Part shown: positions 1-5,070 of the stretch, piece by piece
Layout of the letters: each line of letters begins with the position of its first letter
Numbering within the stretch: position 1 is the first letter of the stretch
Assembly: GCF_943914615.1 (NCBI RefSeq)
Contig: NZ_CALUCS010000031.1
Location: 1-19,100, forward strand
Direction: 5' to 3'
DNA: 19,100 nucleotides
From: an uncultured Corynebacterium sp.
GTDB taxonomy: Bacteria > Actinomycetota > Actinomycetes > Mycobacteriales > Mycobacteriaceae
Program-made: the position numbers and the translations under genes
The notes under the pieces: generated by a model
What the model was told of the DNA's origin: nothing
The model's input: the letters and a program-made list of their open reading frames with translations, nothing else
Databases searched by the model: none

Positions 1-46
1 GGGGAGGGCGGAGCTGGGCGGGGGGGGCTTGGATGCCGGCCGCCAG

Positions 47-126
47 CCCGCTGCGCCGAGGATCGTCCCGCTGCGCCTCATGTTGGCCTGCTTCGCCGAA
101 GGTCGTCCCGCTGCGCCGAAGGTCGT
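47..126. repeat. Four tandem 20-bp repeats
   Basis: Units lie at 47-66, 67-86, 87-106 and 107-126 and join without spacers. Units 1 and 4 differ at two bases. Unit 3 differs from unit 4 at only two bases, near its start, and unit 2 is eroded in its second half. The consensus is CCCGCTGCGCCGARGRTCGT. After the last unit a 13-bp piece, GGTCGTCTGGTGG (121-133), occurs again at 182-194. The length is not a multiple of three, so a protein repeat is unlikely. Confidence 0.75.
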
Positions 127-150
127 CTGGTGGGGTCCGAAATTGCCCGG

Positions 151-174
151 AATGTCGCTAGATCGGGAATCTGT
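151..174 (+). repeat. 24-bp intergenic repeat, copy 1
   Basis: This element starts AATGTCGCT and ends TCTGT. It differs from copy 2 (233-256) at one base and from copy 3 (333-356, opposite strand) at three bases. Its right half contains a weak dyad around ATCGGGA. Three copies in about 200 bp of non-coding DNA suggest either a dispersed intergenic repeat family or a regulator binding site. Confidence 0.7.
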
Positions 175-232
175 GTGCCGGGGTCGTCTGGTGGCTTGTA
201 TGCCTGTCCACCGCGCCGACCAGCTCTCCTGA

Positions 233-256
233 AATGTCGTTAGATCGGGAATCTGT
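233..256 (+). repeat. 24-bp intergenic repeat, copy 2
   Basis: Same element as at 151-174, with one base changed (C to T at the eighth position). Same orientation, 82 bp downstream of copy 1. Confidence 0.7.
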
Positions 257-332
257 TTAATAAGAGTAGTTTGCAATAAGCAAAAGTGCCGGTCAGAAGC
301 TTGAAGGAAATGTGGGGCCTGATTCTGCTCGC

Positions 333-356
333 ACAGAATCCCGATTCAGCGACATT
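333..356 (-). repeat. 24-bp intergenic repeat, inverted copy 3
   Basis: Read on the minus strand, this copy matches copy 1 at 21 of 24 bases. Two of the changes improve the inner dyad to GAATC-GG-GATTC. The copy therefore keeps pairing potential while its sequence drifts, which is typical of an element whose structure matters. Confidence 0.65.
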
Positions 357-549
357 TAGTCGGTTTAAAGCCGCGCAGGGCGACTGGGCACCGGAGAAGT
401 GTGGCAGGCGGGACGGCAGCAGCAGTATGGGGGGTGGGGGGCGACAGGGTGGAAGCAGTGGGAAATGGTGGGCGATGACCTGTTGGCAACGCGGGGGAGC
501 TGAAACGGGGGCTACGCAGTTTCAGTTATCACTTCTTGCGGGGAAGTGG

Positions 550-563
550 GACAATATAGGCCG
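550..563 (+). promoter_or_regulatory. Possible -10 box for a leaderless serB mRNA
   Basis: GACAAT at 550-555 is one base from the actinobacterial -10 consensus TANAAT. It would place transcription start at or within a base or two of the GTG at 563. No good Shine-Dalgarno sequence precedes that GTG, which fits a leaderless message. I see no convincing -35 box. Confidence 0.3.
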
Positions 564-1933
564 TGACTACCTCTAATAACGCCAGCAACCCCATCACTTC
601 CGCCGATCAGCAGCCCGCTGCCGCCCCGCCCGCCGCTTCGCAGCATGCAGCCGGCCCGGCCAATGATCCGCACTTCGAGACTGCTCTCGAGGACACGCTG
701 CAGGAAGGCCTCGCACCCAGCGTGATTACCGTTACCGGACCCGACCGGCCCGGCGTATCCGCGGCCTTCTTCCGCGTACTTTCCTCCTACGGAGTGCAGC
801 TACTCGACATTGAACAGTCCGTCTTCCGCGGGAAGCTGTCGTTGGCGGCGCTAGTCGGCGTCGGCCAGGAAGACCTAGAACCGCTCGACGAGGGACTCAA
901 AGAAACCCTGGCCTCCTACGGCATGCGCGTGAGTGTCGAGGCGGACGACAATCTCTCCAGCACCCGTCCGCACTCCACGCACGTGATGGTGGTGCTGGGC
1001 CGCCCGTTGACCGCCACGCACATCTCCCGCATCGGCCAGACCCTGGCGGACTACGGTGCGAATATCGACACGATCACCGGCATCGCGGACTACCCGGTCA
1101 CCGGCTTGGAGCTTAACCTGACCGTCGCCAACCCGGCCCCCGGCGGCGGCGTGCCGCTGCGTAAGGCTCTGGCGACCCTCACCTCGGAAGTAGGCGTGGA
1201 CATCGCTATTGAGCGTGCGGGGCTGGCCCGCCGGGCGAAGCGCCTGATCTGCTTTGACGTAGACTCCACCCTCATCCAGCACGAGGTCATCGAAATGCTG
1301 GCGGCCTACGCTGGTCGCGAAGAAGAAGTCGCCGCCGTCACCGAGCGTGCAATGCGCGGCGAGCTGGATTTCGCCGAATCCCTGCACGAGCGTGTGAAGG
1401 CCCTCGCCGGCCTGGATGCTGCGGTAGTGGAAAAGGTCGCCCACGACATCCAATTGACACCCGGCGCCCGCACTACCATCCGCACGCTGAAGCGCCTGGG
1501 CTACAAGGCGGGCGTGGTTTCCGGTGGATTCATTCAGGTCATCGAGCCGCTTGCCCGCGAACTGGACCTCGACTTCGCCCGCGCGAACACCCTGGAGATC
1601 GTCGACGGCAAGCTCACCGGTCGTGTGATTGGCCCAGTCATCGACCGCCAGGCGAAGGCGGAAAGCCTCAAGGAATTCGCCTGGTCCAGCGGCATCCAGC
1701 TGAACCAGACCGTCGCGGTCGGCGATGGCGCAAACGATATCGACATGCTCTCTACGGCTGGCCTGGGCATCGCCTTCAACGCAAAGCCCGCCCTCAAGGA
1801 GATTGCCGACACCTCTGTGAACTACCCGTTCCTGGATCAGGTGCTGTTCATTCTTGGCATTTCCCGCCACGAGATTGAGGACGCCGACCTCCGCGACGGC
1901 ACGTACCGCCGAGTGCCAATCGTCGAAAGCTAA
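563..1933 (+). CDS. serB: Phosphoserine phosphatase SerB (two ACT domains plus HAD)
   Basis: This enzyme removes the phosphate from O-phospho-L-serine, the last step of serine synthesis, in the cytosol. The 456-residue protein has an Ala/Pro-rich tail (1-50), two ACT domains (about 54-127 and 140-217) and a HAD phosphatase domain from about 228. The nucleophile motif DVDST is at 232-236 (Asp232 nucleophile, Asp234 acid/base), the SGG motif follows, and GDGAND (387-392) binds magnesium. The double ACT layout is that of mycobacterial SerB2, where the ACT domains mediate serine feedback. The low-complexity N-terminal tail makes it longer than usual. The GTG at 563 is the only start that keeps the first ACT domain whole. 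The stop overlaps the stop of the convergent acyl-CoA ligase. Confidence 0.95.
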   Translation: MTTSNNASNPITSADQQPAAAPPAASQHAAGPANDPHFETALEDTLQEGLAPSVITVTGPDRPGVSAAFFRVLSSYGVQLLDIEQSVFRGKLSLAALVGVGQEDLEPLDEGLKETLASYGMRVSVEADDNLSSTRPHSTHVMVVLGRPLTATHISRIGQTLADYGANIDTITGIADYPVTGLELNLTVANPAPGGGVPLRKALATLTSEVGVDIAIERAGLARRAKRLICFDVDSTLIQHEVIEMLAAYAGREEEVAAVTERAMRGELDFAESLHERVKALAGLDAAVVEKVAHDIQLTPGARTTIRTLKRLGYKAGVVSGGFIQVIEPLARELDLDFARANTLEIVDGKLTGRVIGPVIDRQAKAESLKEFAWSSGIQLNQTVAVGDGANDIDMLSTAGLGIAFNAKPALKEIADTSVNYPFLDQVLFILGISRHEIEDADLRDGTYRRVPIVES

Positions 1934-3501
1934 ACCGCGCGCTCGCGCAGCTCGCGGCGCAAAATCTTGCCCGTGGAGGACTTCGGAATGCCCTGCACGA
2001 ACTCAACAATACGGATCTCCTTGTAGGGCGCCACGCGCTCGGCCACGAAGTCCATCACTTGCTGCTCGTTGAGGGAAGAACCCCGCTGGGCCACGACAAA
2101 GGCCTTCGGCAGTTCCTCGCCATCAGAGGCGCGGTGCACGCCGATCACGGCGGCGTCTGCGATCTCCGGGTGGCTCAGCAGTACCGACTCCAGCTCTGCG
2201 GGTGGAACCTGGTAGCCCTTGTACTTGATCAGCTCCTTTAGGCGGTCCACGATGTGGACGTTGCCCTCAGGATCTGTGTGCGCCAAGTCTCCGGTGCGCA
2301 GCCAACCGTCGCCCGGCAGGGCCTCGGCAGTCTGCTCTGGCTTGTTCAGGTAGCCGGCCATAATCTGTGGCCCGCGGACCCACAGCTCGCCGACCTCGGA
2401 TACGCCCTCGCTGGGCAGCGGAATTTCCTCCAGGGTCTCCGGATCCACCAGCTTGCTCTCGGTGTTGGCGCAGGGCTTGCCAATGGAGCCGCGGTTGATG
2501 TCCTTGGAGACGTTCGCATGTGCCAACGGCGAGGTCTCAGTCATGCCATAGCCCTGCTGCACGTGGATGCCCAGGCGCTTCTCCAGCTCCAGAGCCAGAT
2601 CCTCGTCCAGCGTGGCTGCTCCGCTGAATACTCCGCGCATGCGCGATAGGTCGTAGTTATCCACCATCGGGTGCTTCGCCAGCTGTACGGCGATCGGCGG
2701 GGCGATCAGAGTGAAGTTCACCTCGAACTTCTGGTGGTGCTCCAGGAAGCTCTGTAGCTCGAAGCGCGGCACCACAACCAGCTTTGCGCGCTGTGCCAGC
2801 GCCAGGTTTACCAGTGCGGTCAGACCATAGATGTGGAAGAAGGGCAAGACCGCGTACACCGTGTCGTCCCGGCGCAGCAAGTCGATGTCCTGGCCCTGCT
2901 GCACGTTGGACACCAGCTGACGGTGCATCAGGCGCACGCCCTTCGGCAGGCCGGTGGTGCCAGAGGAGTAGGGGAGTACCGCCAGGTCCTCGTCGGGGTC
3001 GATCTCCACCTCGGGAGCCGTGCGGCGCTCCGCCATGATCTGCTGCATACCCTTGGAGGTATCCAGGTGGATGATGTTTTCTTCTGCGATGCCAGCATCC
3101 TTCGCCCCCTGGGACGAAGCGTCACCAAGCGCGGCAACAGTAAGCAGCATTTTCGCGCCAGAGTCCTCAATCTGCGCGGTCACGGTCTCCGGCGTGGACA
3201 GTAGCGACAGTGGCGATACGACAGCGCCGATGCGCCACAGTCCGTAGGCGGCGACGATGAAGTTGAGGGAGTTAGGCAGATGCAGAGCCACCACGTCACC
3301 CTTCTCGATGCCCTTGCTGACGAGCCAGCCTGCGGTGGACTCGATGTAGTTCTGCAGCTGCGCGAAGGTCGTTTCGGAGCCATCGGCGATATCGATGACG
3401 GCGACGCGGTCTTCTTCCTCCGTGGTGAGGTTGCCGAAGACGTAGTCGTAGAGACCTAGCGGGCTGAGTTCGATGTCCGGGCGGTCGCTCTTAATGGGCA
3501 T
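1930..3501 (-). CDS. Acyl-CoA ligase of the ANL family (4-coumarate/fatty-acid type)
   Basis: This protein activates a carboxylic acid with ATP to an acyl-adenylate and then transfers it to CoA. In its 523 residues the phosphate-binding loop SSGTTGLPKG lies at 179-188, YGMTETS at 318-324, TGD at 403-405, and the C-terminal catalytic lysine is Lys512 in STGKILRR. Size and motifs match the class I adenylating enzymes that include 4-coumarate:CoA ligases and FadD-type fatty-acid ligases. The acid cannot be read from sequence. A fatty acid is the likeliest in this group of bacteria. ATG at 3501 has a clear AGGAG (3511-3515) nine bases upstream. The gene stands alone, convergent to serB, with a 22-bp dyad (3549-3570) in its upstream region. 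Confidence 0.88.
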   Translation of the reverse strand: MPIKSDRPDIELSPLGLYDYVFGNLTTEEEDRVAVIDIADGSETTFAQLQNYIESTAGWLVSKGIEKGDVVALHLPNSLNFIVAAYGLWRIGAVVSPLSLLSTPETVTAQIEDSGAKMLLTVAALGDASSQGAKDAGIAEENIIHLDTSKGMQQIMAERRTAPEVEIDPDEDLAVLPYSSGTTGLPKGVRLMHRQLVSNVQQGQDIDLLRRDDTVYAVLPFFHIYGLTALVNLALAQRAKLVVVPRFELQSFLEHHQKFEVNFTLIAPPIAVQLAKHPMVDNYDLSRMRGVFSGAATLDEDLALELEKRLGIHVQQGYGMTETSPLAHANVSKDINRGSIGKPCANTESKLVDPETLEEIPLPSEGVSEVGELWVRGPQIMAGYLNKPEQTAEALPGDGWLRTGDLAHTDPEGNVHIVDRLKELIKYKGYQVPPAELESVLLSHPEIADAAVIGVHRASDGEELPKAFVVAQRGSSLNEQQVMDFVAERVAPYKEIRIVEFVQGIPKSSTGKILRRELRERAV

Positions 3502-3548
3502 TGCGTCGGGCTCCTATCCGTTCGCGGTTATTCTCCGCCTCCACTGTA

Positions 3549-3570
3549 GTCGGCCAGAGCTATAGCCGAC
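3549..3570. promoter_or_regulatory. 22-bp dyad upstream of the acyl-CoA ligase
   Basis: Perfect six-base arms GTCGGC and GCCGAC flank a ten-base AT-richer centre that contains TATAG. The dyad lies about 48-69 bp upstream of the ligase start, where a repressor could cover the promoter. The T run at 3576-3581 would also allow a plus-strand terminator reading, but no plus-strand gene ends nearby. Confidence 0.4.
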
Positions 3571-3605
3571 ATCACTTTTTTATGTTTTGCGGCTCTAACT
3601 TCTCG

Positions 3606-3657
3606 ATAGTGTGAATCGGTATTGAATAGTGCGCGCCTCCTATTGAACTGTGCGCGA
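3606..3657. repeat. Helically phased direct repeats in the upstream region
   Basis: ATAGTGTG (3606), ATAGTGCG (3626) and ACTGTGCG (3647) are 20 and 21 bp apart. The last two sit in a longer match, ATTGAA-NN-GTGCGCG (3621-3636 and 3642-3657). Spacing of two helix turns puts them on one face of the DNA, as expected for cooperative binding of a regulator. Confidence 0.45.
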
Positions 3658-3736
3658 GATCGGGCATAATCGCTTAAAGTAATTCTTTTATTGCTCACGG
3701 GAACCTTCGCCGTCTTGCATGCATTACATAACCGTC

Positions 3737-3769
3737 CTGAAGCAGGTTTTAGTGGTTCATCTGCTTCAG
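3737..3769 (+). promoter_or_regulatory. Leader hairpin before the acidic protein-sigma operon
   Basis: CTGAAGCAG (3737-3745) and CTGCTTCAG (3761-3769) form a perfect 9-bp stem with a 15-base loop. A T-rich stretch (3774-3788) follows. The hairpin ends 46 bp before the ATG at 3816. It could be an attenuator, an mRNA stability element or, as DNA, an operator. Confidence 0.5.
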
Positions 3770-3815
3770 CGCGTTCTTTGTTGTTATTGCGGATGCTGGT
3801 GGAAGGAGGTGAACG

Positions 3816-4361
3816 ATGAGCACGAAGAGTGATTCGATCGAAAACGGAGGACACATGGCTGGCCCATCCGCTGATACCGAGGCAGACGCACCAATTCTTC
3901 CCCCGCTGGAGGAATTGTTCGGCAACGAAGCGCAGGATCTTGACGACTTGTTCAACGCAATGTTGGACGTTGCTGTAGATCCGAATACCGAGATGCCCGA
4001 GGGGGATCTGATCCCTGACCTGGATTCCTTCCCGGAGGAAGGTGCGGAAGATCTTTCGGAAGATGCGGCTTCGCACGAGGTTGATCTTGCGGATCTCGAC
4101 GATTCTGGTGCTTTGGTTGATGACGCCACCTCGGCAGAGGACCTCCCCAGTGATGCTTCGGGCGACGACGTGGATACCGGTACGGCAGAGCACGAGGATC
4201 TGGATGACCTTGGCGGCTCTGACGATCTGAGTGAGATCGCAGATCCCGCAGATGACCTTACTGATCCGGCCGCGGATGCCACCGGCTACGGCGAGGATGA
4301 TTATGGCAACGACTACGGCCATGATCACCCGGACGATCTGACCGACCTCAGCGGGATGTAG
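3816..4361 (+). CDS. Extremely acidic 181-aa protein, function unknown
   Basis: I do not recognise this family. By my count, of 181 residues 41 are Asp and 17 are Glu. There is one Lys (Lys4) and no Arg, so the protein is strongly negative. It has no signal peptide, membrane segment or cysteine. Residues 27-53 could form an amphipathic helix (PLEELFG, then DLDDLFNAML). The C-terminus is rich in Gly, Tyr and Asp. AAGGAGGT (3803-3810) is an almost ideal ribosome binding site for ATG 3816. A second in-frame ATG at 3855 has its own GGAGG and is the alternative start. The sigma gene begins 13 bp downstream, so the two are surely cotranscribed. It is not a classical zinc anti-sigma factor. Binding to the sigma factor is only a guess. 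Confidence 0.75.
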   Translation: MSTKSDSIENGGHMAGPSADTEADAPILPPLEELFGNEAQDLDDLFNAMLDVAVDPNTEMPEGDLIPDLDSFPEEGAEDLSEDAASHEVDLADLDDSGALVDDATSAEDLPSDASGDDVDTGTAEHEDLDDLGGSDDLSEIADPADDLTDPAADATGYGEDDYGNDYGHDHPDDLTDLSGM

Positions 4362-4374
4362 GGGGAAGTCAGAA

Positions 4375-4950
4375 ATGTCTAACGGATCTAACACCCCACG
4401 GAAAGAACTCACCCGCGACGAGGAGCGCGACCTGCTGGCCAAAGCCCATGAGGGCGACCAGCAGGCTTTCGCGCGTCTAGCACGCCAGGCATGGGGCAGG
4501 ATGTTCTCTGTCTGTCTGTCCATTACCGGCAACCGCGCCGATGCGGAGGATGCGCTGCAGAACGCTCTGACCTCTGCGTGGAAAAACATTGAAAAATTCG
4601 ACGGGCGCGCCAGGTTCTCCACCTGGGCGTACCGCATTGCTTCCAACGCTGCGCTGCAGATCGTGCGCTCCCGCCGAGACGTTCCAGAGGAGGACGCTGG
4701 CGTAGACGAGGTTGCACAGACCCCGGAGGTTGGGTCGCAGGTCACCTCGGCAATGGTCGTGCGCCAGGCATTGGCACAGCTGCCGGATGACTTCCGCGAA
4801 GTCATCGTCCTGCGCGAGTACACGGGCATGAGCTACCAGGACATTGCCAGCCACCAGGGGATTCCAATTCAAACGGTTAAGTCCCGCATCAATCGTGCGC
4901 GTGCGAAGCTGAAGGCGGCACTGGTGGAGGCTGGCGTCACTAGCGCATAA
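4375..4950 (+). CDS. ECF-family RNA polymerase sigma factor
   Basis: This protein directs RNA polymerase to a special promoter set. The 191 residues hold sigma region 2 (about 31-100, with the DAEDALQNA helix and RFSTWAYRIASN, which contacts -10 DNA and core polymerase) and sigma region 4 (about 126-181, with LPDDFREVIVLREYTGMSY and the recognition helix TVKSRINRARAKL). Regions 1 and 3 are absent, as in all ECF (group 4) factors. ATG 4375 follows GGGGGAAG (4361-4368). No anti-sigma gene with a membrane span or HxxxCxxC motif is adjacent. Its operon partner is the acidic protein upstream. Which of the corynebacterial ECF factors it matches cannot be told here. Confidence 0.93.
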   Translation: MSNGSNTPRKELTRDEERDLLAKAHEGDQQAFARLARQAWGRMFSVCLSITGNRADAEDALQNALTSAWKNIEKFDGRARFSTWAYRIASNAALQIVRSRRDVPEEDAGVDEVAQTPEVGSQVTSAMVVRQALAQLPDDFREVIVLREYTGMSYQDIASHQGIPIQTVKSRINRARAKLKAALVEAGVTSA

Positions 4951-4989
4951 ACGGCCGGACCCGCCTCAGGTCAAAGAGTCACACAGCAA

Positions 4990-5040
4990 AGAGCCCCACA
5001 ACATCGAGCAGCTCGATCTCCGCTCGGTGTGTGGGGCTCT
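4990..5040. terminator. Strong hairpin between convergent genes
   Basis: AGAGCCCCACA (4990-5000) pairs perfectly with 5030-5040, and after one bulged A the stem continues for eight more pairs, one of them G-T, to a 12-base loop (5010-5021). It lies 40 bp after the sigma stop and 31 bp beyond the Hsp70-like stop, so it can serve both strands. The T tracts are poor, which is usual in high-GC actinobacteria. Confidence 0.8.
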
Positions 5041-5070
5041 AACTTGTGCCTTGAAACACTGAAGTGATGG

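Larger units (their letters stand above)
1..562. other. Non-coding region upstream of serB
   Basis: I find no believable gene here. Short open frames exist, but they have no ribosome binding site, have odd composition, and run through the repeats. The stretch holds a run of G tracts at 1-27 that fits a G-quadruplex pattern, four tandem 20-bp units at 47-126, a 13-bp direct repeat (121-133 and 182-194), three copies of a 24-bp element (151-174, 233-256, and inverted at 333-356), and a second G-rich patch at 429-449. Its left edge may belong to a gene outside the window. Confidence 0.55.
3502..3815. other. Divergent regulatory region, acyl-CoA ligase / acidic protein-sigma operon
   Basis: This 314-bp stretch has lower GC than its neighbours and no gene of its own. 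From left to right it holds the ligase ribosome binding site (3511-3515, minus strand), a GTCGGC/GCCGAC dyad (3549-3570) followed by six T (3576-3581), three phased ATAGTG-like repeats (3606-3657), GGGAACC at 3700-3706 (reminiscent of ECF -35 boxes but without a matching -10), a perfect 9-bp hairpin (3737-3769), and a strong Shine-Dalgarno at 3803-3810. Confidence 0.6.

Noticed and set aside
47..126. CRISPR array
   Set aside because: The 20-bp units are joined directly with no spacers, and no cas genes are present.
286..576. Small plus-strand frame before serB
   Set aside because: Its GTG start has no ribosome binding site, it runs through the inverted 24-bp repeat and the G tracts, and it overlaps the serB start.
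875..1870. Minus-strand open frame (331 codons) inside serB
   Set aside because: It is antisense to a fully conserved enzyme and its composition and motifs are not those of a known protein.
3699..3735. ECF-type autoregulatory promoter starting at GGGAACC
   Set aside because: The -35-like sequence is present, but no GTT, GTC or similar -10 element lies 15 to 18 bases downstream.
3528..4829. Long minus-strand open frame (433 codons) opposite the acidic protein and sigma gene
   Set aside because: It lies antisense to a clear sigma factor and its translation has no recognisable domain. Asp-rich codons (GAT, GAC) opposite give few stops, which explains the length.
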